The notes: generated from the sequence alone by a model not told the origin. Positions 37,475-50,700 are shown, counted from the first letter of the stretch. The stretch is 64,000 nt of DNA from Hesseltinella vesiculosa (GCA_002104935.1 MCGT01000010.1:62001-126000); one strand, 5' to 3'. A program made the numbers and translations.

Positions 37475-38241
37475 CGCCCCCCTGACGCCTGCTCTCATTG
37501 GAATGATTTTTCTTGCATCATGTTCGCTCTCTAAAAAGGGCTTTTCCATACCCTTCTTCCTTAATACTCGTAAACTAGATATCCCATTAAAGTAAACCGT
37601 GTTTACCAGAACCGTGTGACCAGATTCAATTGTCAAGTTTTGACGGTGTCACATGACCACGTCTCTCTTTTCACCCCCCTCCCTTCCTCCCCCCTTTTCT
37701 GGTGCGTGTCATTGTCTGCGGTGACTGAAAAAAAAGACAAGGGCACATCCGTCCTACGTCATTTTTGTTACATAGTCTTTTTTGTTGCAAACGGATCATA
37801 GAAAACCCTTAGCTCTATTATGTATTCTATTTCGATTAGAAGAGGTTGAATCTATGAAACAGATGTGTTTATTGAAGCGTGGCTGCGAAGAACAGTGAAA
37901 AAAAAAAAAAACTGTAAAAAAAGAACGGGCCAAGCGACACTGTAAGAAAACAAGGTTTGCGGAGAGCGAATAAAAAACCAGCCTATTCTTCTTCACTAGT
38001 TGAAAGGTAGAATTTTTTTCTTTTTTTTTTTTCTACTCCCCCCTCTCTCATCTTTCTTCTTGGCATCCTTGTTTTCATCATCTTTCCACATTCTCATATC
38101 ATATTTCATCGTGTGTACGTTTGTGTGAGAGAGTTCTGTGCGTGACCATCCTTCTTGTACATAGTTTTTTTTTATTGATACCACTTTGGATTAACCAAGC
38201 CTGTTCATTGCTTTGCTCGTCAGCCCTGTACCATTTTAAAA
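37475..38241. other. Intergenic
   Basis: Contains pyrimidine-rich stretches (37660..37700 and 38015..38060) and A-runs at 37897-37920. The part before 38242 is probably promoter and 5' leader of the O-GlcNAc transferase gene. I see no gene or repeat copy. Confidence 0.5.
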
Positions 38242-41200
38242 ATGTTTTATCAGCAAACCCATTATCCTGACGCCACTCTTGGACCTCATCATGTATACCA
38301 TTCACTCTCCACGCAAGCACCTCCTCCCTATGGACGTGGCTATCCACACCAAACCTACCAACAACCTCCTGAAATGGATCAGCAGCAGCAAAACTCGGTA
38401 AGGATCAATCACAAAAAAAAAAAAAGATTAATTCGTTTTTAAAAAATAGGTGTCTGTTGTTTATCACCCCTACTATCATGATGATCCTGCGGCATTTGCT
38501 TACTTTCAACAGGAACTGTCATCACCAAAACTGCAAGGTGTCATGATGAAGCAACCCAGCAACCCTCGTCGTTCTTATGTTCAGAACGACATCATGCCAC
38601 CACCTCCTCCGGTGCCACCGTCCGTGGATGAATTACATGCTGACATCGCCTTCCAGCCTCCACAGCCACACCCAGCCCTCGTCCCACCTCCTATTTACCA
38701 TCCATCATGGTCCCACCTCAGTCACCCACACTGGCCACTTATTTCTATGAAAACGCAAACGGTTGGGTCCAAAACTACTACGAAGCCAACCGCCACCACC
38801 TTTCTCCTCGTGTTCAAACAGATGTCCATGTGTACCAACCATCCCATTCGAACAATGGTCACACTATCATCGATCAACCTTCGTTCGGCCACGACTACTC
38901 TATGATTTTACAACAGCAGCATCATCAGCTACATCATCAACAACACCTTCACCACTTGCAACAGCCCGCCTCTCACTTCATTGTCCATACGTCCTATCCC
39001 GCTTCTCTACCAGCACACCAACAGGTCGTCATTGATCATCCTTCTTCTTCGTATTTGGTCCCTCCTCCACCCGCCGCCTATCCTTCTCGCTCCAATCCCA
39101 TGCTCTCGCCTCGTTCGACCGCAGTCAATCAGCTCAACCAACTCATGTCCTCTGCCAGCCTGACCATGCCTGCCCTAGGAAACAATGACCTGGTCCTACC
39201 CCCCTTTCCCACCACTGAATGTCAGGATGAATGGCGTGAAAATATCCTACAGTATGCCCACAACCTCTACGCCACCTCTCCGCAAAGCCCTGTCCTGCTT
39301 TCCATCTTACATGCATTGCATGGCGCTTTCCCCAATCATCTACCAACCCTACTTCTCCTCGCCTGCGTCTATTATACCCATCGAGACTATCAATCATCAC
39401 TTGATTACAATAACGCCATTTTGGAATACGATCCCAATTATGTCGAAGCCATGAGTAACATTGGCACCACCCTGCGAAGTCTCGGTCGCACTGCTGAAGC
39501 TGAACGCTGGTGGTACAAGGCTGTGGAACTGCGACCTGGATATTGGGATGCTGTGGAAAACCTTGTTGGCGTCTTGTGCTCTCTACCTGACACAAATGCC
39601 AAACAAGACCAAATGAACTCACCAAAGGTAACCACTAACAAAAGAAGCATTGATTTTTCTCACCTTTATTTTTATTTATTTATTTTTTTTACGTAGAAGT
39701 CAGAAAAGCTGGTCCCTCGGTTTAAAGAAGCCCTGGGTGTATGCGAATATGTCGAACGCTATTTCTTCCACAACAATACCCAACAACGCCCGGTTCAACT
39801 CCCTACCCAACTTCCTGTTCACCAACTGCCACGTCTGCAAAACTTATTTTATGCAAAGGGCAACCTCAAGTATGCATTGGGTGACATACTGGGGGCGGTA
39901 CAAGAATATGAAAAAGGCCTAGATATTGTCTTTGGCGGCCTGGACTGGGCAACTGTTGTTCGTCAACTGGCCCTCGTGTGTTCCGGCGCTGCTCCTTCCG
40001 TCACCACCAACGTCAACGGCACCCGCAAGCCTTCTTCTGCGTCTACTCCTGTGGCGGATATCCCACTCATCCTGCTCCAGCCCGACCAAGCAGCTCACTT
40101 GATGTCCTTGACCTTCTCAGCCTCAGGTGGGATTTTGCCGGGCCTGTTCAATGCCAAGCAACTTGTCACCCCTACAACTTCTACACCTTCTGCTTCGCGA
40201 CGCCATCACACCAATACCAATATTAACCAAGCAAGCTCCTCCAACATTATCCAACAAGCCAACCAGACCACCTCCACCATTATGTTGACCCTTGCTAAGC
40301 TTTACCAAGACCTCATCCACCCTTCTTCTCCCGCTCTGGCTCTAGCCAGCTCCACCTTGGGCACCCAATGCCCCACGCTAGCCATACTTCTACCTTTGTA
40401 TTATATCAGCCTGGCCCTGCACCCTAGCCCCTCGACAGCCAACAACCTCGGCATCATCCTCAGCAATCTGCCCGGATCCGTCACTGCCAATGCCATTCGT
40501 ATCGTCAGCAATAATAACCAATTGTCTGACATCCGTGTCACCTCTACCAATCTGCCAGCCATGAACATCAACGCCAATCAGCCCATCTCCGGCACCATGC
40601 TGGCCATGCAGTACTACATGTTTGGCTTGCAACTGGACGCCAAGCACCCGCACCTCTATACCAACCTCGGCTCCCTACTCAAGGACATGGGCCACTTGAA
40701 TGAAGCCATCTCTATGTATGAAAAGGCTGTCGAGTACAACCCTAAATTCGACGTGGCACTGGCCAACTTGGGCAATGCCATCAAAGACATGGGCCGTGTG
40801 CAGGACTCGGTGCAATGGTACCGCCGTGCCGTTGAAGTCAACCCCAACTTTGTCGATGCAGTATGTGGCCTGATCAACGCTCTGTGTGGCGTATGCGATT
40901 GGCGCGGTCGCGGCTATACCTGGCTCACATCTGCAAAGTTGTCCACCTCCTCTTCATCGCATTTACTACAAAATAACGCGCACCAGCGCCATCTCCATGG
41001 CGTGCATGACCCTGGCTATGTCGACAATTACGGCAACTGGCAACCGCTGCTAATGAGCTCGCCCACACTGACAGCCGGCTCCGGCTGGATGGCCCGCTTG
41101 GTCTCGATTGTGGAGCAACAACTGGACGAGGGTGCGGCATGGGGCGCTGGCCACTTGGTCAAACGCAAACTCGAGCCGGCCGCTGGCCGTGTTTCGAGCA

Positions 41201-43254
41201 AGACTGAAGGCATGGAACTGCTTCAGGTACTCTGGGACGATTTGCTACTTCCGTTGTGGACTGTTCTTTACGGCCACGATGACCGTGGCCAGACCTCGAT
41301 GCCCTCATTTATGGCCCAATGGGAACAACGCCTTGCATTTTACATGAATGATGATGGCAAGTTGAAAGCCAAGAAAAACGAAGGTGGGTGGCTCGTGCGA
41401 CTTGTTGAACGTATCACACGCCGTCTGCAACGTCATTGGTACCTGTCCAAGTATGGCCAAGCGCCGGGGTCTCTCTCTTCAACCGCTGCCGTGACACCCA
41501 TGGTTCCTACAGCCGATGAAAAGCAAAAATACGCACGCCCAGCTCTCCATACCTATGTGTCCAATACCCCGCTTGTGCCCACCGTCCTACCTTTCCACAC
41601 GTTTACCTATCCACTGTCGGCCAGGCAGGTGCGGTTAATCTCGCATCGCAACGCCCTTCGTATCTCACATGCTACCCTGTCCTCTGCTTGGCTGCCGACA
41701 CACGTCTATCCTCCACCACCTCCACCTGCCCCTCGCTTGAAAATCGGCTACGTGTCCTCTGATTTCAACAATCATCCACTTGCCCACTTGATGCAGTCCG
41801 TCTTTGGTTTCCATGACCGGGCGCGCTGTGAAGTCTTTTGCTACGCCACCACCACCAGCGACCAATCACCTTACCGGCGCAAGATCGAGCAAGGCAGCGA
41901 GCATTTTACCGATGTCAGTGCCTGGTCCAACCAGCAAGTCGTCGACCAGATCCTCCGCGACGGTATCCACGTCCTTGTCAACTTGAACGGGTACACAAAG
42001 GGCGCGCGCAACGAAATCTTTGCTGCTCGACCTTGTCCTGTGCAGTGCTCTTTCATGGGCTTTGCAGGAACCCTGGGCGGTGGCTGGTGCGACTGGATCA
42101 TTGCCGACCATGTGGTTTGTCCTCCCTCGATGGTTTCTTGTGAACAATGGCGCCAGGGCCAGCAGCAACAGCCTCACCCGATACCCTCATCCGCTTCTAC
42201 CACGACTTCACCAAGCCTTGGCGACCTCGAAGGTGACTTGGACCCTGAAAGTGACCGCGACGACTTTGTCTATACCGAGAAATTCATTTACATGCCTCAC
42301 TCCTACTTTGTGAACGACCACAAACAAGGCTTCCGTGAAGAGGACGACGCTCATCTTCATGCTCAGAGTCTGCGGCTCCAGTCCTTGCCTCGCCACACTC
42401 CCAATGACCAGGCTGCCTTGGACGAAGAGCGCTGGCGCGTGGAAGAATCGAAGCGTTGGAAGATGCGCCGTGAACTATTCCCTGACCTTCCTGACGACTG
42501 TGTCATTTTTGCCAACTTCAACCAATTGTACAAGCTCGACCCTTCAACCTTCCGGCTTTGGCTGCGCATCCTAGCTCGGGTGCCCAACAGCATTCTCTGG
42601 CTGCTGCGTTTCCCTCCTGCTGGCGAAAATCACTTGCGTCACTTTGCCACCACCTGGGCTGGACCCGAAGTCAGTGGCCGTGTGGTGTTTACCGACGTGG
42701 CTCCCAAGCATGTACACATCCACCGAGGACGCGTCGCCGACATCTTCTTGGACACCCCCGAGTGCAACGCCCATACGACTGCCGCCGATATTCTTTGGTC
42801 TGGCACACCCATCGTCACGTTCCCCAAATATGAACATAAAATGTGCTCTCGTGTTGGTGCCAGCATCGCCTATGCCACCGGGTTTGGTCAGGACATGGTG
42901 GTGCTTGATGAGCAAGCCTATGAAACCAAGGTGATCCAGTGGGCCCAATCGCTATCCTATTACCAAGACGAAACAGGCACCCGCCGTGGCATGGGCAATC
43001 TGATGATGTTGCGCAAACAGCTGTTCTTGACTCGTGAAACCAGCCGCTTGTTTGATACCCACCGATGGACACGTAATTTGGAAGCCGGTTACTTTGAAGC
43101 ATGGCGTCGATGGGTGCTCGGCTACGAATTCGAAGACCTGTTGCGATCCCCTCCAACGTCTGTAGCCATGTCTGAGCAAGACAGGGTCCAGCTTTCTTCC
43201 TCCGGCTGTATCTGGGTCAAGGACCCCGACGATGAAATCCCCCCCTCGCATTAG
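38242..43254 (+). CDS. OGT: O-GlcNAc transferase (GT41) with TPR repeats
   Basis: Nucleocytoplasmic glycosyltransferase that adds GlcNAc from UDP-GlcNAc to Ser/Thr of proteins. Exons 38242..38397, 38450..38680, 38722..39627 and 39697..43254 join to about 1616 residues. The N-terminus is Pro/Gln/His-rich. TPRs follow (DPNYVEAMSNIGTTLRSLGR, HPHLYTNLGSLLKDMGHLN, NPKFDVALANLGNAIKDMGR, NPNFVDAVCGLINAL). The catalytic region has GYVSSDFNNHPLAHLM, CSFMGFAGTLGGGWCDWIIA, FANFNQLYKLDPSTFRLW, RVVFTDVAP and the UDP-binding CNAHTTAADILWSGTPIVTF. Inserted low-complexity segments sit between TPRs and in the catalytic domain. The 41-bp gap 38681..38721 is needed to keep frame and is an unusual intron (see findings). 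Related enzymes exist in early-diverging fungi but not in baker's yeast. Confidence 0.92.
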
Positions 43255-43592
43255 CCCATTTGAATCACCCCTCCTATTTGCTACCAGCATTGAACAAGCT
43301 TCGTATATTTAGACACCCCTCATCTCCAGCTTTATTTTTTATTTTTATTTTTATTTTGAAATTAAATTCAACGAAGAGAAAAAGTAGCCCGCATGGTAGT
43401 AGATTTACCAATGAGGGAGAACAGGTTATCTCTTACCCGCATTTTTCATATTCAACCCGCTAAACAGTCTGAGCCAAGTTCATAGTTTTGAAATTATAGG
43501 ATAGGCAAATCACATTTTGCTACACTCGGTGAAGCAATTTAATGATTTTAAAGTTTCACGTAGCACTGCTACAGTTTCATGAGAAACGAGTA

Positions 43593-44214
43593 TTCTATTT
43601 TCAAAAATCAATATGACGCCATGCATTGCTGTAATCGCTAGACCTATGTAGCTCTTGATTCCCTGTCGAATGCCGTTGGAACGAGAACTTGGAGACCAAT
43701 GTTCAAGGAGCTGCGAGAAAAAGAAGGCGAGAAAAAAAAAAAAAAAAAAAAAAACTGCTGGGCAAGTTTTTTATTGGCGGACCGCTTGATTGAGCTTTGG
43801 GCAAGTGGCCAAGCCTAGAATCGTAAAAGCGTTGACTTTTTGATCTAGAAGAGCTAATGACTTTTCTGTGAAACCCCAAATAGAAGATATATTTTGTAGG
43901 TGACAGCCTGATTTTCAGAAGGATTGAATAAACTATTGCAACCTTTCACCCATGACGACGTGTGAAAGGAGCATTTCCCGATTTGGAAGAAAAAGGTCAA
44001 TACAAAAAATGGCAGGGTGTGTGAATGACGAGAGGTAAACGGATTGTATGACTGTTCGACGTAGAGGCAGGGTCGATGAGAAAATGCATAGTTTTATGAG
44101 AGTTGTATAATGACTAGTTGAGGAGATGTAGCTAGGAAAGTGCGTGGGCTTGTAAGCGGAGGAAAATCAAAAGAGGTTGGTCAGAGAAGGCGTTTGCCAG
44201 AGTTTGTACGCAAA
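43593..44214 (+). repeat. Left arm of a large inverted repeat (LTR-like, copy A)
   Basis: About 620 bp that reappear inverted at 44616..45245 with few differences, and directly at 45620..46025. Landmarks are CAATATGACGCCATGCATTG near the outer end, GATATATTTTGTAGGTGAC, CATGACGACGTGTGAAAGG and TGGGCTTGTAAGCGGAGG near the inner end. There is no long open frame. Three copies around a reverse-transcriptase relic suggest LTR or internal element sequence. Confidence 0.8.
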
Positions 44215-44640
44215 CTTTCTGTGGTTCTTGTTTCGTAAAAGCTTTATGTTATGGTAAACGATAACATTGCCAACCCTACAGCGACAGATGATTATCTGAT
44301 TTACGACCACCCCTCTCGCTTTGTGTAGGACATCGTCGTGCTCCTGTCGTTGATGAGCTGCGCAACTTTTGGTGTCAAAGTTGCATATAAACGTTCCATC
44401 CAATTGCTCGAAGATGAATACTTGTGCCATGTCATCAAACTCGGCTCGATCTCAAAAAATTGCCGCCAGACAGTGACACCGTGTAAAAAAAAAAACAAGG
44501 ACGTTTTTACCTACCTCTTTTATTTCACCCTTCGCAATGATGATATCATCAACATACACTGGCCAATGTTCGCGGTGGCAACCACGCGGTATTCACTTCC
44601 ATTTGCCAAGCATCATTTGCGAACAAACTCTGGCATACGC
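44215..44640 (-). pseudogene. Ty1/Copia reverse transcriptase relic
   Basis: Read on the minus strand, the centre of the inverted repeat encodes VYVDDIIIAKG, the YVDD catalytic box of Copia-type reverse transcriptases, followed after a frame break by DDMAQVFIFEQLDGTFICNF. Stops and frame changes flank it, so it is a short decayed fragment of a polyprotein gene; no gag, protease or integrase is visible nearby. Confidence 0.65.
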
Positions 44641-45072
44641 CTTCACTAACCAACCTCTTTGATTTTCCTCCGCTTACAAGCCCACGCACTTTCCTAGCTA
44701 CATCTCCTCAACTAGTCATTATACAACTCTCATAAAACTATGCATTTTCTCATCGACCCTGCCTCTACGTCGAACAGTCATACAATCCGTTTACCTCTCG
44801 TCATTCACACACCCTGCCATTTTTTGTATTGACCTTTTTCTTCCAAATCGGGAAATGCTCCTTTCACACGTCGTCATGGGTGAAAGGTTGCAATAGTTTA
44901 TTCAATCCTTCTGAAAATCAGGCTGTCACCTACAAAATATATCTTCTATTTGGGGTTTCACAGAAAAGTCATTAGCTCTTCTAGATCAAAAAGTCAACGC
45001 TTTTACGATTCTAGGCTTGGCCACTTGCCCAAAGCTCAATCAAGCGGTCCGCCAATAAAAAACTTGCCCAGC

Positions 45073-45111
<39 letters not shown>

Positions 45112-45245
45112 CGCCTTCTTTTTCTCGCAGCTCCTTGAACATTGGTCTCCAAGGTCTCGTTCCAACTGCATTCGACAGGGAATCAAGAGCTAGGTCTAGC
45201 GATTACAGCAATGCATGGCGTCATATTGATTTTTGAAAATAGATT
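44616..45245 (-). repeat. Right arm of the large inverted repeat (copy B)
   Basis: Inverted counterpart of 43593..44214. The poly-A of the left arm (about 23 nt at 43732) is matched here by a poly-T of about 37 nt at 45075..45111, so the homopolymer length has diverged while the flanks stayed nearly identical. Confidence 0.8.
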
Positions 45246-45619
45246 TTTAATAAACTAGCAGCAGCACATTAAGTTTCCTTGAAGCAACATGCTGGTGAAA
45301 ATATGTTAGGTTTAAGGGCTGAATTGTAAGCACAGGCACGACACTCTGTTTTCTATGTGATGGAGAGTAGGAGGTTAGACCCTTGACTTGTCAACGAAGA
45401 CGCAATTATGCAAAAGCCGACACCAGCCTTCAGCCAAGGTTCGAGTGCTTCCTTGCGATTGACGCTGGTGTCGTTGCGGCTTCGTGAAAGTAATGAGACA
45501 TGAATCGTCAGTGAGGCATTTCATGTACCTTTTCACAGATCGTGAGAAGTCGCTGGTGGTTGGATGACCAAGACAAAAAGCAGTAGAATCGGTGCCAATG
45601 GGAAAAGACAAGAAAAAAA
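45246..45619. other. Spacer between repeat copies, possible element remnant
   Basis: On the minus strand 45611..45375 is open for 78 codons (MSFPIGTDSTAFCLGHPTTS). It has no recognisable motif. Its position between two copies of the LTR-like arm suggests a piece of the same element's internal sequence. Confidence 0.3.
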
Positions 45620-46025
45620 AAAAGCAAGCTTTTTATTCGCTGACTGCTTAGCTGAGACATGACTGGATGGTGGCCAAGCTTAGAATCGTAAAAACATCGA
45701 CTTTTTGATCTAGAAGAACTAATGACTTTTCTTTGAAAAACCTAATAGAAGATATATTTTGTAGGTGACAGTCTGATTTTCAGAAGGATTGAATAACTAC
45801 TGCAACCTTTCACCCATGACGACGTGTGAAAGGGGCATTTCCCGATTTGGAAGAAAAAGATCAATACAAAAAATGGCAGGATGTGTGAATGACGAGAGGT
45901 AAACGGATTGTATGACTGTTCAACGTAGAGGCATGGCGAGTGAGTAAAAGAATAGTTTTACAAGGGTTGTACAATGACTGGCTGAGGAGATATATGGCTA
46001 GGAAAGGCTGTGGGCTTGTAAGCTG
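45620..46025 (+). repeat. Third copy of the LTR-like arm (copy C)
   Basis: Same orientation as the left arm, starting at GCAAGCTTTTTATTCGCTGA and ending at TGGGCTTGTAAGCT. It is more diverged from copies A and B than they are from each other, and lacks both outer ends. Its end is about 150 bp from the stop codon of the SRR1-like gene. Confidence 0.75.
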
Positions 46026-46175
46026 ACATTTTTTTCTGTCTACGAATGACCCCTCTAGACAACCCAGCAAATTGGACCTTCACCGATTGATCCCTAATAT
46101 TTTTGTACTGCAAGCGATGGTGCACGTAGGCATTTTTTATCTTTTTGACGAGCAAGCTGGTGGGCAAAGCTGGTG

Positions 46176-47131
46176 CTAGATGATAATGGGTGTGGGAAAG
46201 GTTTGGATGGATGTGTTGTTGAATACATTATTGATGTCGAATAAATGGGCAGGGAAGGGTATACTCTGAATAAGACCAGCGGCTTTCAAAAGAAGAGGGC
46301 ACTTTTGTTGTAATACGTTGTCAGGTTGACTGAAGCAAAGGAAAAGAAAAGGTCAGGATCCAGAAAAAAAAAGCTTGACATGAGACTTACCTATTGACAT
46401 ACATATCGGTCAAGTCATTTCCAATCAAAGTGATATGTTCAAGGTGCTCTGCATCCCAATTCGAGGCTAGTACATTGTTGTAGTGTTCCCGGGTGCAGTG
46501 GGGCATATAAAATAAGGTTGACACTGACACTTGACGCTTACAGTCTTCGTTGGTGCTGATCACCTTTAAACCATAATGCTCACTCACTTGTTTGTCCAGA
46601 TTGCTCATAACAGGATCATATATAAATATTTGGCCGGGGATCTACAAAAGGCAAAGTGTGGTTTAACCTCCTTTGCTCTATCAATCACTCTGTAGCCACC
46701 GAATACCTTGAGCCTTTCCTTCAAGAGCAGAATGAGCATGAATTGGTATCTTGCAGGTATGGAATCCTCCATGGAGCCAATGCCATAGCATACAATGTCC
46801 TTAATATCCCTTGTCAGCAAGTGATCTTGCACACTTGTCAAGAGTTGGTCATAAAAAGCGCAAGCCAGCAACGTTTCCCTGGATTATGCACATTTGAAAC
46901 AAGAACAACCGTGGGTTAAGATCAGGGCTCTTCAACTGAATTTGATCTCTGCATTTACCTGTATCGTAACAACTGAGCTAGCAGATCTTCCGTTGACCAA
47001 TCCTTGCTATGCTGGTATTTGATTTGGTTTTTGGCCTTTTTCTTCTTGTTGGTTTTGGGGATCTGTTTGCGATATTTGAAAGTAACCTTGGTGAAACCAT
47101 CGTTGCTGGCTAGAGTAGATTGATCCGTCAT
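46176..47131 (-). CDS. SRR1-domain protein
   Basis: ATG 47131 (MTDQSTLASNDGFTKV) opens a lysine-rich N-terminus. Splicing then gives IVCYGIGSMEDSIPARYQF, IPGQIFIYDPVMSNLDKQVS, VSTLFYMPHCTREHYNNVL and LEHITLIGNDLTDMYVN, the ordered motifs of the SRR1 family. A last exon beginning after TTGCTTCAG adds a C-terminus ending NTSIQTFPTPIII, with the stop at 46176-46178. SRR1 relatives affect circadian rhythm in plants and heme/iron-related growth in yeast; biochemical activity is not known. Four exons by eye. A longer upstream start at 47218 (MAQQSKKALRW) is possible but has a hydrophobic, less typical leader. Confidence 0.82.
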
Positions 47132-47773
47132 GATTTCGCCTTCACTGTAAAGCTGATTTAAGAAAAAAAGAGGAACAAGAAAAAACCACCGAAGCGCCTT
47201 TTTACTTTGTTGCGCCATTTCAAATGACCGACATTGTGAGCTGCATTTGTCAAGTCCAAGCCAAACCGAGGAAATTGGCATTTAAACAGGTACGACTTCG
47301 AAAGAAGAGATTGATGACATTGGTAAAGATTGTAAGTGATACGGACTTTGGGCATTCGCTGATAACCAGCCGCCCTGCGCGAACTGCCCCGCGGAAATTG
47401 AATTTGCCAACAAATTTTCTTTCTTCATTTTGAAAAAAAAAATCAGCAAATGCTGCACAGTACTTTTGAGTGACTTAATAGATGTGAAATTTTGATATAC
47501 TGTGCAAATTCATTAATTATGTTGACGAAGCAAAAATCAGGTCGATTGGCGCATGTTACCCAGTCAAATTTTGATCATTTTCGTTTTGGCACTTCCGATT
47601 CTCCAGCTAAAAAAAGATGAAAAATCTGCCTTTTTGGCCAGGGGACCCCCAGGCGATCTGATCAAAAATCACAGAGCAAAACTTCTCTAAATAAATTCAC
47701 CTAAATTACCCATTTACATTGAAAAATTAAAAGTTAGTGTAAATCAGAGTTGAATCAGAATATTGAAATGAGT
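47132..47773. other. Intergenic with dispersed repeat copy 5
   Basis: Holds one nearly full-length repeat copy (next entry). The rest, including a GC-rich patch near 47365..47400, shows nothing I recognise. Confidence 0.5.
47435..47735 (+). repeat. Dispersed repeat family, copy 5
   Basis: Plus-strand copy: GCTGCACAGTACTTTTGAG, CAAAAATCAGGTCGATTGG, GTTACCCAGTCAAATTTTGA, CTTCCGATTCTCCAGCTAAA, AGGGGACCCCCAGGCGATCT and AAATAAATTCACCTAAATTA. It best displays the whole family order and is close to copy 7. Confidence 0.75.
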
Positions 47774-50700
47774 TTATTTCCAAAGTGCATTAACTTGCTT
47801 GCGGCGGACTACAGGGCCAGTCATAAGTACGCCAATGACGAGAGCCACTATGGTTAATAGCAGCTGGGATTTGGAGAAGGTTTCGCTGAGCACATCGAAT
47901 TGGCGACTGGGGGCATCGCGGGTAAAGTAGGAATCGAGGCCATAGGCGTGGATCAGCGATGTGGATTCGAGTGATGATGGCGAGGCAATAATGGCACGAA
48001 TGCCAAAAATGTCCAAATCATACGTCAAGAACATCTTGCGTTCGTCAGGGATAGGTCCATATGGGAACAGCTGTTCTTCCTGATCTTCCTTGGTAGGCTT
48101 GCCTTGAGGTCGACGAGGATCCAGGAAACGCTTGTTAATAGCAACGATCTGATGCGACTTTGTGGCAACTACGATAGGTTTAAAGAGAACGTGACACGCA
48201 TTAGCAGCAATCATCCCTTTTTTTTTTTTTTGGTGACTTACATAAAATGTCTTTTGTGGACACACCGTTCTTGGTTCTAGTGATACCGATGGACTGAACA
48301 GAATGTGGGAATGCAAAGCTGGCTGACTGGATATGAGGCGTGAGCGAGTCAAAGGAAGTGAAGTTGGCACTGAAACACAAGAATAGGTGAGCTCAAGAGT
48401 CGTTTTATCCCTACAACCCTGGGTATACGAACCTGTCGCTGCGCTGATTTTCTTCGGCGCCTTCATAGAGGTCTAAGACGACAATTTGGTAGCCAGTGTG
48501 AGGTCCGTCGTTGCTCCAGAACGTGTAGACGACAAAGTTCTCGGTTTGGGTGACATGGATGGACGAGGCGGCCGAGACAGGGACGTGGTGATGAACAGTG
48601 TCGTATAGGACTGAGCCCTTGACGGCGTCAACAAGGCGGATGGTCAGTGACTGCTGTTGAGGATTCAGGCTGGCGACCGTTAACAAGTTGGGGTTGAGGT
48701 ATTTGTAGAACACGTTACGGTTGCCGAGAACACGTCCGAGGGATGCAACCTTGTCACCGTGCAATGGGTGCGTCATGGTGACCAGTTGCTCGTCGGCAGG
48801 TAGGCTCCAGCTCCACACAGGCTCGGCTGTCAAGCTGCCTCGGTAGCCTTCTTTGACTTGGAATCCGCGCAATTCATTTTTGTCTAATCGAGGCTGTTGG
48901 AAATAGAACGAGGGCCAAAGTGGTTGAGCAGCTTGACGAGCAAGGGCAGTGTCTGGGTAGATATATGTACGCGTGGATCCTTTATCATAAAGGGCAAGGA
49001 GGTGCGTGTGTTCTTCAGGCTCTTCTACAGGCAGCAGCATCACCTTGTCAATGGATATATCGGTTACCATCTCTGGTTCAAAGAAATCCGGCTGCAGGGT
49101 GTGCTTTGGTTCAAAGTCTTTGCCAGTCCAGCCATCCAATCGGTAGAGGTGGGTGGCTGCTGGTTCGCCTAGAGCAAATCGAGAAGTTCCCAGCACGACG
49201 ATCACAGGTGCCAGCTTTGCCGATGTGGGTACACGTACAACAAACACGCGCTCCAGATTGACCCCGGGCATGTGGCGTGTCCACACAATCTTGCCATGAC
49301 GGCCAGTGTCTTGAGCGATGATTTTGCCGGTCGAGGTGGCCGACACGATCAGCTTGCGCAGGCCAAAGCTATCCCGATGGAGGACTTCCATTGTATTCAC
49401 GTTGTCGTTGGACCAACAGGCTTGAGCCTCAAGCAGGGTTTCTTTGGACACAGCAGATGACGATGAAGATGAGCCCATGCCAACAAAGTGGTTGACAACC
49501 CAAGCAGGTAAGTCAGGCAAGGCCAGCACATGTGTCGTTAATCGGCGAATGTAACGGGAGAGAGCCACTGTTCCGGCTTTGCTGTCATCTTCTTCGTCGA
49601 CTTGTGTCCAGCTTTGCTTTTCAGGTAAATCCAGCCACACGGCGTCTTGGGTGTGTGCTAAGGCTTCTTCGCGAGACCAAAGTGATCTGCTGGAACGGAC
49701 GTCGTAGGCATAGATTGAGCCACTGGAAGCCACCCAGATGATGATGTCGTTATCGTTGCACTTGTATGCAAGGTCAATGCCTCCCATTAGTTCAATATCA
49801 GCGAATGGCAACCGTCGCTGTTCATTCTTGTCGTCACCAAATACATGGAGCGTTACGTCATCAGGCGATTGGATACCAACGTGCAAAAGGAGTTCTTCTT
49901 CTTCTTCTTCTTTTTCTAAAGCATAAGTGACAGCTCCTTTGGCCGACTATTCGGCAGAGGTAGATATTCATAAATAAAAAAAGTGAGATTTCGCGTTCTC
50001 TGACATGGCATAGCCATTGTATTGCTTACCCATAAGCCAAGTTCCTTTTGGACTTGCACAGTCTTCTCATCCAAGGAGAGCAACACCAGAGAAAGAGCAT
50101 CCACGACATTTTCACCTGACGACATCGACACAGGCACCGACAAGATCAGTCGGTTATCATGGCCAGCCGAGAGCACGGTAATTTTGTCAAATACGGGATT
50201 TTGGAACGAAGCGATAGACTGGCAGGGGAAGAAAAACATGAACATATTACGGCTGACGGAATTACAACCTTTACCTTGATGGAGGTGGAGTACACCTTGG
50301 ACTTGTCAAGTCTTTTCCATTTGAGCGAGTCTGTTTCGGTCCAAACCAGCCACTGACCTTGGATGCGAGCGTTTTCAACTGGATTTGATGACAAGCTGGT
50401 GAGCTTCTGTTGTAGCTGACCGGTACTCAAGTTCCAGCTGGTGATAGAGAGAGAGGAGGTCTTTTTGTTGGTGCATACTGCGTAAATATATCCATCTAGT
50501 TGATAGAATTCGAGGTGGGATGACCCATCACTGTCATAATTAAATAGGGTAATCAGGTCCTGGACGAACAACATTATGATTTTACCTGGGCAGTCCTTCG
50601 TTGGAGATCCATTCCACTTCGCCCACGGTCAAGTGCAAAAGGGCTGCACCAGATTCAAATATAACAATAGCACGCTGACCATCATCAAGAACATGGATAC

